Part shown: positions 41,973 to 50,795 of the stretch, piece after piece
Numbering within the stretch: the first letter of the stretch is position 1
Layout: the number at the start of each line of letters is the position of its first letter
Assembly (NCBI GenBank): GCA_041750975.1
Contig: JBGSYN010000120.1
Coordinates: 1-54,370 of the forward strand
DNA: 54,370 bases
From: JBGSYN01 sp041750975
GTDB lineage: Bacteria; Pseudomonadota; Alphaproteobacteria; Geminicoccales; Geminicoccaceae
Direction of reading: 5' to 3'
Notes under the pieces: model-generated
Told to the model about the DNA's origin: nothing
Seen by the model: only the letters and a program-made list of their open reading frames with translations
Databases searched by the model: none
Made by a program: the position numbers and the translations under genes

Positions 41973-42479
41973 ATGATAGAGCCAATCGCCAAATGGGGCG
42001 AGCGCGCGCTCGATGCCGTGCTCGCCGCCATTCTCCTCGCCATCGTGTTGATCACCCTGGCGCAGGTGCTGTGGCGCTACGTTATTGGCGCTTCGTTCAC
42101 CTGGAGCGAAGAGGTCAATCTGATGTTGTGGGCCTGGCTGATCGCGTTGGCGGCGATTAAGGCCCAACATCTGCGGATCGGGCTGGTGGTCTCGAAATTG
42201 CCCGCCGAATGGCAGGTGGCGCTCTATGCCTTCCGTTGCGTGTTTTCCCTTGTGATGCTGGCGATTCTCGGTTGGTTTGGCTGGAAGATGGTCGAGCTCA
42301 CCAGCTTTGACTTTCATGTCGAGCTCAACTGGCTCTCGCGCAAATGGCTCTTCATGTCGATCTGTGCCGCCACCATCCCATGGGGAATCGTCGTTTTAGC
42401 CCGGACATACCTCACGATCACGGCGTTGCGGCAAGACCCCGGTGATAAGACCGGCCTCTTACCGATGACGGAGCACTGA
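41973..42479 (+). CDS. TRAP transporter small permease (DctQ type)
   Basis: 168-residue membrane protein with four hydrophobic helices. AAILLAIVLITLAQVLWRYV (first helix), SFTWSEEVNLMLWAWLIALA and the LRIGLVVSKLP loop are typical DctQ features. It couples with the DctM-type subunit, whose ATG follows the stop by one base. Confidence 0.93.
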   Translation: MIEPIAKWGERALDAVLAAILLAIVLITLAQVLWRYVIGASFTWSEEVNLMLWAWLIALAAIKAQHLRIGLVVSKLPAEWQVALYAFRCVFSLVMLAILGWFGWKMVELTSFDFHVELNWLSRKWLFMSICAATIPWGIVVLARTYLTITALRQDPGDKTGLLPMTEH

Positions 42480-42480
42480 C

Positions 42481-43770
42481 ATGACCGTCGCCCTTCTGAT
42501 CGGCAGCATGCTCGCCTTAGCCATGCTCGGCATCCCGCTGGTCTTTGCGATCCTAGGCTCCGCACTCCTGACCATTCTCGTCTATCGGCCGACCCTGCCA
42601 CTGGAGCTACTGCCGCAATTCTTCGTCTCAGGCGTCAATCACTACGCGCTTCTGGCCGTTGCCTTCTTCTTTCTCGCGGGTGAGCTGATGAATGCGGGTG
42701 GCATCACCCAACGTCTCGTTAATTTCGCTCAATCCCTAGTCGGCCACATTCGTGGCAGCCTGGCGCATGTCAATATCGCCACCAGCATGATGTTCGCCTG
42801 CGTGTCGGGCTCGGCGGCTGCAGGGGCGGCGGTGGTGGGCGGCGTGCTGATCAAGCCCATGGTCCGCAATGGCTATTCTCCTGCCTTCGCTGGAGCCATC
42901 ACCTCGGCCGCCTCGGTGATTGGCCCCATCATTCCGCCCTCCATTCCGATGATCATCTATGCCGTCTTGATGGAGCAGTCGGTGAGCCGGTTGTTTCTGG
43001 CGGGGCTGGCGCCAGGCTTTCTGGTTGGCTTGTCCCTGATGGTCGTCGCTTACGCCATCAGCGGCCGGCGCGGCTATCCGGTCGGCGAGCCATTTTCGGT
43101 CAAGCGGGTCATCGAATCCGGCAAGCGTGCGGTCATCGCACTGCTCGCCCCCATTCTGATATTGGTGGGCATTCTCGGCGGCTTCTTCACCGCCACCGAA
43201 GCTGGCGCGATGGCGGTCGGTTACAGCTTCTTCGTTGGGATGTTTGTCCTCAAGGAACTGACTTGGCCAGGCTTCTACCGGGCACTGATTCGTGCCGCGG
43301 TCGGCACGGCGACGGTACTGGTCGTGGTCGGAGCGAGCACCGTCGTCGCCTGGATCGTCGCCGATCTGCAAGTCAGCAAGGCGGTCGCTGATATGATCTT
43401 TCGGATATCGAGCCAGCCGTGGGCGGTCTTGGCAATGATCATGGTCTTTCTCTTGATCATCGGCCTCTTCCTCGATGCCATGGCGGCCCTCATCATCATG
43501 ACGCCCATCCTGGCCCCCATCGCCATTTCGGTCGGCATAGATCCGGTCCATTTCGGTGTCATCATGATCGTCAACCTCTTGATCGGGCTGTGCACACCGC
43601 CGGTGGGCATCCTCCTCTACATGTCGGCCGCGATTGCCGAGACCCCGCCCGAGGGTGTGATCAAGGAAGTTATTCCCTTCGTCTTTGTGCTGATCGGTGT
43701 GCTGGCGCTCTGCACCTTCGTTCCAGGCGTCGTGCTCACCCTGCCCAACCTGATTTACGGTGCCAGTTGA
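42481..43770 (+). CDS. TRAP transporter large permease (DctM type)
   Basis: 429-residue sodium-coupled transport subunit with about 12 hydrophobic segments. Conserved text includes FVSGVNHYALLAVAFFFLAG, ACVSGSAAAGAAVVGGVLI, GPIIPPSIPMIIYAVLMEQS and NLLIGLCTPPVGILLYM. It completes the P-Q-M importer. ATG 42481 is one base after the DctQ stop. Confidence 0.95.
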   Translation: MTVALLIGSMLALAMLGIPLVFAILGSALLTILVYRPTLPLELLPQFFVSGVNHYALLAVAFFFLAGELMNAGGITQRLVNFAQSLVGHIRGSLAHVNIATSMMFACVSGSAAAGAAVVGGVLIKPMVRNGYSPAFAGAITSAASVIGPIIPPSIPMIIYAVLMEQSVSRLFLAGLAPGFLVGLSLMVVAYAISGRRGYPVGEPFSVKRVIESGKRAVIALLAPILILVGILGGFFTATEAGAMAVGYSFFVGMFVLKELTWPGFYRALIRAAVGTATVLVVVGASTVVAWIVADLQVSKAVADMIFRISSQPWAVLAMIMVFLLIIGLFLDAMAALIIMTPILAPIAISVGIDPVHFGVIMIVNLLIGLCTPPVGILLYMSAAIAETPPEGVIKEVIPFVFVLIGVLALCTFVPGVVLTLPNLIYGAS

Positions 43771-43787
43771 GGCCCAAGGATTAATCC

Positions 43788-45245
43788 ATGTCTGCAAATC
43801 TGAACCTGCAACAAGACGACCGTCCGCCGCGCATGGCCAAGCTCTTGATCGACGGTGAATGGATCGAGGGTGAGGGCTCGGCCGATCTTCATGACAAGTT
43901 CACGGGCGAACCGATCGCCAAGATCGCGCAGGCGACACGAACGCATGTCGCCCAAGCTGTCGCCGGCACCCATGCCGCTTTCAAGCGCGGCGGGGTTGTC
44001 CCCTATGCACGCTACGAAGCCTTGATGCGCGCCGCGGCGATCCTCGAAGACCGCAAGCAAGAAGTTAAAGACGCCATCGTCGCCGAAGCCGGCTTCACCT
44101 ACAATGACGCCGAGCGCGAGGTGCAGCGGACCGGGCAGACATTGCGATCATCAGGCGAAGAAGCGCGGCGTTTGCAAGGGGACATGATTCCTCTCCAAGG
44201 TGCTCCCAACCAGGGTGGCCGGATCGGCTTCACAATCCGCATCCCGCTCGGCGTCGTTTGCGCTATCACGCCATTCAACGCGCCGCTCAACACCACAGCC
44301 CACAAAGTTGCGCCGGCTCTGGCCGCCGGCAATGCGGTGGTTCTCAAACCCGCAACCTACACGCCGCTGACCTCGGTCATTCTTTGCGAAATCCTGATCG
44401 AAGCCGGCTTTCCCAAAAATTTCATCGCCTTGATCCACGGCCCGGGCAGCAAGATCGGGCAATGGCTGGCGGAGGAAGAGGCTATACGTTTTTATACCTT
44501 CACCGGTAGCACCGAAGTCGGGATGCGTATCCAAGCTGGCGCCGGCTTGCGGCGGACACAGATGGAGCTCGGCAGCATCGCCAGCACGATTGTCTGCGCT
44601 GACGCTGATCTCGAATCAGCGTTGCCGAAAATCGTTGCCGCTGGTTTTCGCAAAGCCGGGCAGATGTGCACGTCTATCCAACGCCTCTATGTCCAGGACG
44701 CCGTGTTCAATCGGTTCGGGGACATGCTATTCGATGCAGTCAACGATCTCGTCGTCGGCAACCCGCATGACGCCAAGACCGTGGTCGGGCCGATGATCGA
44801 CGCCAAGGAAGCCGAGCGCGCGCAGACTTGGATCGATGAAGCCGTCGCCGCAGGTGCCACTGTGCTGACGGGCGGCAAGCGTGAGGGACCGCTGCTTTAT
44901 CCGACCGTATTGACCGACGTCGACAAGTCCATGGCGGTCATGAGCAGGGAGATTTTCGCCCCTGTCGTCAATCTGGTCCGCTTCACCGATTTCGATGCGG
45001 CGCTCGATGACGTCAACGACACGCCCTACGGCCTCGCCACAGGCATTTTCACCAATGACCTTTCCAAAGCGTTCACCGCTTCCAGAAAGCTCGAAGTCGG
45101 CGGTGTGCACATCAACGAGACCTCGAACAGCCGGGTCGATCTGATGCCTTACGGCGGCTGCAAGGCGAGCGGTTTCGGTCAGGAAGGGCCTCGCTACGCC
45201 ATTAGGGAACTCACGGATGAACGGCTGGTGACGATCAACGCCTGA
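43788..45245 (+). CDS. NAD(P)-dependent aldehyde dehydrogenase
   Basis: 485 residues. Standard ALDH parts: ITPFNAPLN (catalytic Asn), LKPATYTPLT, FTGSTEVGMRIQ, MELGSIAS with the general-base Glu near residue 260, GQMCTSIQRLYV with the nucleophile Cys near 294, and EIFAPVVN. ELGS replaces the commoner ELGG. It probably oxidises an aldehyde produced by the ThDP enzyme or another step of this cluster. AAGGA precedes the ATG. Confidence 0.94.
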   Translation: MSANLNLQQDDRPPRMAKLLIDGEWIEGEGSADLHDKFTGEPIAKIAQATRTHVAQAVAGTHAAFKRGGVVPYARYEALMRAAAILEDRKQEVKDAIVAEAGFTYNDAEREVQRTGQTLRSSGEEARRLQGDMIPLQGAPNQGGRIGFTIRIPLGVVCAITPFNAPLNTTAHKVAPALAAGNAVVLKPATYTPLTSVILCEILIEAGFPKNFIALIHGPGSKIGQWLAEEEAIRFYTFTGSTEVGMRIQAGAGLRRTQMELGSIASTIVCADADLESALPKIVAAGFRKAGQMCTSIQRLYVQDAVFNRFGDMLFDAVNDLVVGNPHDAKTVVGPMIDAKEAERAQTWIDEAVAAGATVLTGGKREGPLLYPTVLTDVDKSMAVMSREIFAPVVNLVRFTDFDAALDDVNDTPYGLATGIFTNDLSKAFTASRKLEVGGVHINETSNSRVDLMPYGGCKASGFGQEGPRYAIRELTDERLVTINA

Positions 45246-45281
45246 GGGTTTTGCTCGACGCCAAAAGTAAGGAATAATTTC

Positions 45282-46409
45282 ATGGCTATCCGCCTGTTTG
45301 AACCGATCGAACTACGCGGGCTGACTTTGCCCAATCGCATCGTCGTGCCACCGATGACGCAGTTCTCGGCGAAGGACGGCACCGCGGGCGACTGGCATAT
45401 CATGCATCTTGGCCAGTTTGCGGTCTCGGGTGCAGCGCTGGTTTTGACGGAATCGACCTATGTCGAGCCGCATGCGCGCAACTCGCCGGATTCGCTCTCG
45501 ATCTTTAGCGACGAGCAGGGCTTTGCGATTGGTCGGATTGTCCGCTTCTTCAACGAGTACGGGATGGCACGGTTCGGTGTGCAGCTTTGTCATGGCGGCC
45601 GCAAAGCCTCCAATCGCCCGCATTGGGAGGGGGGCGGCCCGTTGCCGGTCGATGAAGGCGGTTACGAGGCCGTGGCGCCCTCGCCGGTGCCGATCAAGGA
45701 AGGCTGGCCGGTACCGCGGCCGCTTTCCATTCCCGATATCCAAAACGTGCTCGCCATGTTCGAGGCAGCCGCCCGCCGGGCCGACCAAGCTGGCGTCGAT
45801 GTCATCGAGCTGCACGGCGCTCATGGCTATTTGATCCATCAGTTTCTCTCGCCGATCACCAATCGCCGCGACGACAGCTATGGCGGCAGTCTCGAAAACC
45901 GCATGCGGTTCGGGCTGGAGGTTTTCAGGATGGTGCGCGCCGCCTGGCCGGACGACAAGCCGCTCGGCATTCGTGTTTCGGCGACCGACTGGACCCCGGG
46001 CGGCTGGACCGTCGAGGAAACCATCGCCTTTGCCAAAGAGCTCGATGCTTTGGGCTGCGACTACATCCATGTTTCGTCCGGTGGCTTGAGCGCCGATCAA
46101 GTGATCGAGACCGGCCCAGGCTATCAGACGGTGTTCGCCGAAGCTGTCAAGCGCGCCGTCAAGATGAAGGTGATCACCGTCGGGCAGATCACCACGCCGC
46201 ATCAAGCCGAGACCATCCTCCGCACGGGCCAGGCCGATCTCGTCGCTCTGGCTCGTGTCATGCTCTTCAACCCGCGCTGGCCCTGGACGGCAGCCCTCGA
46301 GCTTGGCGTCGAGCCGAGCTTTCCGCGTCAATATCAGCGCGCCGATCCACGCCGCTGGAAGCAATCGGGCGTGTCTTCGCCCGGCAATCAAACTGCGGGT
46401 ACCGCATAA
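45282..46409 (+). CDS. Old Yellow Enzyme family NADH:flavin oxidoreductase (YqjM-like)
   Basis: 375-residue FMN TIM barrel. LPNRIVVPPMTQFSA start, GVQLCHGGRKA, ELHGAHGYLIHQFLSP then TNRRDDSYGGSLENRMRF, and DLVALARVMLFNPRWPW are class II OYE hallmarks. Such enzymes reduce activated C=C bonds or nitro groups. AAGGAA precedes the ATG. It lies between the aldehyde dehydrogenase and the peroxiredoxin-like gene in the TRAP cluster. Confidence 0.94.
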   Translation: MAIRLFEPIELRGLTLPNRIVVPPMTQFSAKDGTAGDWHIMHLGQFAVSGAALVLTESTYVEPHARNSPDSLSIFSDEQGFAIGRIVRFFNEYGMARFGVQLCHGGRKASNRPHWEGGGPLPVDEGGYEAVAPSPVPIKEGWPVPRPLSIPDIQNVLAMFEAAARRADQAGVDVIELHGAHGYLIHQFLSPITNRRDDSYGGSLENRMRFGLEVFRMVRAAWPDDKPLGIRVSATDWTPGGWTVEETIAFAKELDALGCDYIHVSSGGLSADQVIETGPGYQTVFAEAVKRAVKMKVITVGQITTPHQAETILRTGQADLVALARVMLFNPRWPWTAALELGVEPSFPRQYQRADPRRWKQSGVSSPGNQTAGTA

Positions 46410-46430
46410 ACTTACTTGGAGAATTTTCCT

Positions 46431-46976
46431 ATGTCAAAAAGCCAACGTCTCATTCCAGCCGCCAAATTGCCGGACCTCAGCTTCAGTCTCGTCGATGGCG
46501 GTTCCTGGCAGCTCGCTGCCAACCCGCCTGGCTTCATGCTCCTTCTTGAAGTCTATCGCGGCTATCACTGTCCGCGTTGCCGCCTTCACCTGGAAGCATT
46601 GAACGACGCCAAGGCCGATTTCGATACGGCCAAGATGGATATCATCGCCGTCAGCATGGACACGGCCGAGAAGGCCAAGACCACGCGCAGCGAATGGGGG
46701 ATCAAGGATCTCAAGCTCGGCTACGGCCTGAAACTCGCCGATGCGGAAAAACTGGGCCTCTTTATCAGCCAATCCATTCGCGAGGGTGAATCCGACATTT
46801 TCGCGGAGCCCGGTGTCTTCTTCATCCAGCCCGATCTCACCCTCTACGGCGCTGTCATCGGCACCTTTCCCTTCGTCCGGCCCGCCGTCGCCGATCTGCT
46901 CGAAGTCGGCATGATTGTTGCCGAGCGCGGCTACCCACCGCGCGGAACCTTGCCGCCACTCGACCTTGCCTCCTGA
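46431..46976 (+). CDS. Peroxiredoxin/thioredoxin-like protein (AhpC-TSA family)
   Basis: 181 residues. The thioredoxin-like fold carries YRGYHCPRCRLHLEAL (Cys-x-x-Cys near residues 47-50), in the place of the peroxidatic Cys of AhpC/TSA proteins; FAEPGVFFIQPDLTLYG is the later strand. The second Cys after PR resembles thioredoxin-type reductants. ATG 46431 follows TTGGAG at 9 nt. Probably deals with oxidative by-products of the flavin enzymes beside it. Confidence 0.82.
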   Translation: MSKSQRLIPAAKLPDLSFSLVDGGSWQLAANPPGFMLLLEVYRGYHCPRCRLHLEALNDAKADFDTAKMDIIAVSMDTAEKAKTTRSEWGIKDLKLGYGLKLADAEKLGLFISQSIREGESDIFAEPGVFFIQPDLTLYGAVIGTFPFVRPAVADLLEVGMIVAERGYPPRGTLPPLDLAS

Positions 46977-47003
46977 AACGCATCTCGCCTTGGAAGTAAG
47001 ACA

Positions 47004-48806
47004 ATGAACCACAGCAATACCCTGAATGGCGGCCAAATGGTCGTTGACTATTTGATCAAAGAAAAAGTGCCGTTCGCCTTCGGCCTTTGCGGACACGGCA
47101 ATATCGGCTTCATCGACGCCCTCTATGAGCGCTCGGACGACATCAAGACGATTTCCGTGCGCCACGAATCCGTCGCGGGCTTTATGGCTGACGTCTATTA
47201 CCGGGTCACCGGGAAGCCCACCGCCACCTTCACCTCATGCGGACCGGGCTCCGCCAACATGCCGATCTGCCTGGGCAATGCTTTTCTCGATTCGGTCCCG
47301 TTCCTGGCGATCACCGGCAATGTGCCGACCAGCCAGTTCAACCGCGGCGCCTTCCAAGAGCTTTACCGCCATTACCAAGCGGACTTCCCTTCGACGGTTC
47401 AAGCCTATTGCAAACGCGTCTTTCAGCCGACGCGCGGCGAGCAAGTACCGGTCACGATCCGCCAGGCGTGGAAGACCATGGTGACGGGGCGGCCCGGACC
47501 CGTGGTCATCGACATGCCTTTCGATATCTTCAAGGAAGATACAGGCGAGACCACGCCGGAACCAACGGCCTGGAACGCTAATATCTCCTGCCGTTGTGGC
47601 GCCGATCCGGAAAGCCTTGAGAAAGCCGTGGCGATGCTGCTCAGCGCCGAGCGGCCCGTGATTATCGTCGGCCAGGGCGTCAAATATGGCGGTGCCGCGG
47701 CCGATCTGTTGGAGCTTGCCGAACGCCTGCAGATCCCGGTTGCCTGTTCGTCGAGCGGGCAGGGCGCTATCGACACCAATCATCCTTTGGGGCTGGGTCT
47801 GGTTGCTCGCAACGGCACCTACCAGGCCAATCATGCCTGCCGTCAGGCCGATGTCATCCTGGCCCTCGGCATGCGGTTCGATGACCGGACCTCGAGCAGC
47901 TGGATCCCCGGCTATTCCTTCAATATTCCACCCACCAAGCTGATCCATGTCGATATCGACCCCGACGAGATCGGCCGCAACTATCCGGTCGCTCTGGGCA
48001 TTATGGCGGATGTGCGGACCTTCTTACGGCAATTGGTCGGCGAGATCAGAAGCAGTGACAGGGCCGACGCGAAGAACAGCGCGCGGCGCACGTGGCTGGA
48101 TAAGATCGACGAGTACAAGAAAGAATGGGACGCCTTCATAGCGCCTGGCTTCGAGGCGGATACGACGCCGATCCATCCACAACGCGCCGCGCTCGAAATC
48201 GACAAGGCCTTGCCGGACGATACCATCATGGTGAGCGATATCGGCATCCACCACAATTGGCTGATCCAGTTCTGCAAGCCCAAACGCCCGGATTCGCTGA
48301 TCGGCTCGATGGGTTACGGACCTATGGGCTTCGGTGTCGGCGGCGTGCTCGGTGCCAAGCTCGCAGCCCCCGACCGACCATGCGTGTCGGTTTGTGGCGA
48401 TGGCGCGTTCTTAATGCATGCGAGCGTGCTGGCGACAGCCGTTGAGTACAATATCCCCGTCGTCTGGGTGGTCTGGAACAATTACGCCTATGCGTCGATC
48501 CGGGGTCTGCAGCGCGGTTATCTCGAGGGCCGGGAACTGGCGACCGATTTCAAGCATCCGGAAACCGGCGAGCCATACAATCCCGATTTCGCAGCGATGG
48601 CCCGTTCAGCGGGGGTCGAAGGGGTGAGTGTCGATCGCGCCGCCGATCTTGCCGATGCAGTGCAGGCTGGCCTTGCAACCGGGCGGCCCTATCTGATCGA
48701 CGCCAATATCGGCGCCGATATGAATCCTTCTGGCGCCGGTGTTTGGGAGTTGCCTGGCCTTGGCCGCAGTAAGCCGGCGATTGGCGCGCAACTTGCTCTG
48801 CCTTGA
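47004..48806 (+). CDS. Thiamine-diphosphate-dependent enzyme, acetolactate-synthase-like
   Basis: 600 residues in the three-domain ThDP layout. The Pyr domain has RHESVAGFMADVYYRVTG with the cofactor-activating Glu at about residue 55. The middle domain holds VGQGVKYGG. The PP domain has GDGAFLMHASVLATAVEYN to WVVWNN (about 465-493), the Mg/ThDP motif. The N-terminal part resembles acetolactate synthase and glyoxylate carboligase; no regulatory subunit gene is present. Decarboxylation or carboligation of the acid imported by the TRAP system, feeding the aldehyde dehydrogenase, is inferred. Confidence 0.9.
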   Translation: MNHSNTLNGGQMVVDYLIKEKVPFAFGLCGHGNIGFIDALYERSDDIKTISVRHESVAGFMADVYYRVTGKPTATFTSCGPGSANMPICLGNAFLDSVPFLAITGNVPTSQFNRGAFQELYRHYQADFPSTVQAYCKRVFQPTRGEQVPVTIRQAWKTMVTGRPGPVVIDMPFDIFKEDTGETTPEPTAWNANISCRCGADPESLEKAVAMLLSAERPVIIVGQGVKYGGAAADLLELAERLQIPVACSSSGQGAIDTNHPLGLGLVARNGTYQANHACRQADVILALGMRFDDRTSSSWIPGYSFNIPPTKLIHVDIDPDEIGRNYPVALGIMADVRTFLRQLVGEIRSSDRADAKNSARRTWLDKIDEYKKEWDAFIAPGFEADTTPIHPQRAALEIDKALPDDTIMVSDIGIHHNWLIQFCKPKRPDSLIGSMGYGPMGFGVGGVLGAKLAAPDRPCVSVCGDGAFLMHASVLATAVEYNIPVVWVVWNNYAYASIRGLQRGYLEGRELATDFKHPETGEPYNPDFAAMARSAGVEGVSVDRAADLADAVQAGLATGRPYLIDANIGADMNPSGAGVWELPGLGRSKPAIGAQLALP

Positions 48807-48835
48807 CCAAACGCCACCCTTACCGTCCATATGTA

Positions 48836-48865
48836 TGGTACCATTCTAGGGTACAGTTTATATAA
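48836..48865 (+). promoter_or_regulatory. Candidate operator and promoter of the GntR regulator gene
   Basis: The palindrome ATGGTACCAT (48836-48845; inner TGGTACCA fits FadR/FCD-type half-sites) overlaps CATTCTAGGGTACA (48843-48856), which matches 12 of 14 bases of the site at 40188-40201. GGTAC is repeated directly at 48838-48842 and 48851-48855 with small shifts. TATATAA follows near 48860. Autoregulation and co-control of the cluster are inferred. Confidence 0.5.
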
Positions 48866-48900
48866 GGGGGTGTGTTATTGGCTGTGTTGAGGAACCCTGC

Positions 48901-49593
48901 ATGAGAAACGAGCGACGCCAATCGCTCACGGAGCTGGTCACGGCGCGGTTGCGCAGTGAAATCGTCAATGGCGATCTTGCTTTCGGCGAGGCTTTGTCGG
49001 AGAGCAAGATCGCCACACGTTTCGGCGTCAGCCGCACGCCTGTCCGCGAAGCGTTCGCGATGCTTGATCAGGAAGGTCTGGTCCGCACTGAGTCGCAATA
49101 CGGTACGTTCGTCTTCACGATGGATCGCAACCAGTTTGCGCAGCTGAGCGAGACCCGCGCAGTGTTGGAGAGTGCCGCCCTCGATTTCGCCTGCAAGAAC
49201 GATCGTGCGGGGCTGATTGAAGACTGGCGTGGACTGACGGCGATCATGACCAAAGCCAAGGCCGAGCACGTCGTGTCGACTTATATGAAGGCCGATGCTG
49301 AGTTCCACCAGGTGCTGTTCGACAGAGGTGGCAATCCCTATCTGAACGAGGCTAATCTCACTATTGCCTCCAAGATCTCAGCCGTGCGCTACCGTATGGG
49401 CAGTACGCCCGAGCATATGGAAAAATCCTACAGCGAGCACACGGAACTCTTCGAGCTCTTACAAAGCGGCGATCGGGTGCGCCTTAAAAAGCTCCTGATC
49501 AAGCATATCTGCAAGAAGGGTAGGAGTTTCTGGTCGGTCCCGGAAACCGTCCAGCCGAGCCGCTGGGAGCGCATCGCCGAACTGGTGAGCTGA
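48901..49593 (+). CDS. GntR-family transcriptional regulator (FCD domain)
   Basis: 230-residue regulator. The winged helix is at about residues 8-75 (LRSEIVNGDLAFGEALSESK, then RFGVSRTPVREAFAMLDQEGL). The FCD domain has DAEFHQVLFDRGGNPYLNE and YSEHTELFELLQSGD with the metal-site His. Its promoter region shares a 14-nt motif with that of the glutathione transferase gene, so it probably represses the whole TRAP cluster until the substrate or an intermediate binds. Confidence 0.93.
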   Translation: MRNERRQSLTELVTARLRSEIVNGDLAFGEALSESKIATRFGVSRTPVREAFAMLDQEGLVRTESQYGTFVFTMDRNQFAQLSETRAVLESAALDFACKNDRAGLIEDWRGLTAIMTKAKAEHVVSTYMKADAEFHQVLFDRGGNPYLNEANLTIASKISAVRYRMGSTPEHMEKSYSEHTELFELLQSGDRVRLKKLLIKHICKKGRSFWSVPETVQPSRWERIAELVS

Positions 49594-49596
49594 ACG

Positions 49597-50697
49597 CTAC
49601 TCGGCGGCGGCCGGCTGGACCATGCGGTTGAGCGCCGGCATCACGTCGGTCGCCAGTAATTCCATCGAGCGACGCCACATGCGCTCATCGTCCCATTCGT
49701 GGAAGGTGGCTTCGAGCACACCGAACGGACCGATTTCACCGACCATGGCAACAAGCCGGTCGGTCACGGTCTTGGCGCTGCCGGCAATGACCATCGCCTC
49801 CAGACAATGCGCCACCGTGATGTCCTCATCCGCCACATCCGGATCCGCTTTGAAGACCTTCACCATGCCCGCACGGCCAAGCTGCGTGCGTAAATGGTGA
49901 AAATACTGGTAAACACTGCTCTCTGTGTTCTTTAAATATTCCTCCGCTTGCGCATCACTCTCGGTGACGAGGATACTGCGCGCCACGCGCCAGAGATTGC
50001 GGTCGGGACGGCGGCCCGCCTGTTCTGCCCCTTCGCTATAGGATTCCCAATGGGACTTGGTGTGGGCGAGGGGATTGAAGTTGGCGGAAATGCATGACCA
50101 GCCGCGCTCGCCCGCAAGCCTGGCCGTCCCGGAGCGGGGGCTCATGGCGGAGACGGCGATGGGCGGGTAGGGTTGTTGATAGGGTGTGGGGATGGGACCG
50201 ATGCCGAGATCATCCTGCACGGTTTCCTCAAGCTCGATATCCCAAAACTCGCCCTTGAGCCGATAGGGCGGCTGCGATGCCCAGATCTGGTGCACCATCT
50301 CGATGCACTCGATCATCATTTTGCTGCGGTTCATCTCGATCGTCTTGAAGAGTTCGAAATCCGAGGCGAGCCCACCGGGACCAATCCCCATGATGAACCG
50401 GCCACTCGACATATGATCGAATAACGCGACGTCGGCTGCGATCTTGGCCGGATGATGATGCGGCAGGTTCAACACGCCGGTGCCGAAGGTAGTCGACTTG
50501 GTTTGCGGCAGCGCCACCGACATGAATTGCAGCGTGTCCGAAATGGGCTCGACCTTGGCCGAGTAATGCTCGCCCACGAAAACTTCGTCATAACCAAGGC
50601 GATCGGCATGCAGCACCGCTTGCAGATCCTGCTCGTACATGTCGGTATAGGACATCGACATGCCATGCAGCGGCATCATGAATAGACCCAGACGCAT
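49597..50697 (-). CDS. LLM-class flavin-dependent oxidoreductase (luciferase-like monooxygenase)
   Basis: 366-residue TIM-barrel flavoprotein of the bacterial luciferase family. N-terminal RLGLFMMPLHG, VGEHYSAKVEP, GTGVLNLPHHHPAKIAADVA and GRFIMGIGPGGLASD are typical. Members use reduced FMN to oxygenate substrates including alkanesulfonates, aldehydes and chelators. GGGGAGG precedes ATG 50697. Convergent with the GntR gene, 3 bp between stops; likely part of the same catabolic region. Confidence 0.92.
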   Translation of the reverse strand: MRLGLFMMPLHGMSMSYTDMYEQDLQAVLHADRLGYDEVFVGEHYSAKVEPISDTLQFMSVALPQTKSTTFGTGVLNLPHHHPAKIAADVALFDHMSSGRFIMGIGPGGLASDFELFKTIEMNRSKMMIECIEMVHQIWASQPPYRLKGEFWDIELEETVQDDLGIGPIPTPYQQPYPPIAVSAMSPRSGTARLAGERGWSCISANFNPLAHTKSHWESYSEGAEQAGRRPDRNLWRVARSILVTESDAQAEEYLKNTESSVYQYFHHLRTQLGRAGMVKVFKADPDVADEDITVAHCLEAMVIAGSAKTVTDRLVAMVGEIGPFGVLEATFHEWDDERMWRRSMELLATDVMPALNRMVQPAAAE

Positions 50698-50795
50698 CGG
50701 CCTCCCCTTTATTCGGCGCGATCAGTGATCAACCGGGTCGAAGCTAGCACATTGCACAGAGCCGCGATATTCTCCGCGTCATGGTGAAAGGATGG

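Noticed and set aside
42736..43797. 353-codon minus-strand frame
   Set aside because: Antisense to the DctM-type permease gene; very high in Asp, His and Gln, as expected for a shadow of a membrane protein.
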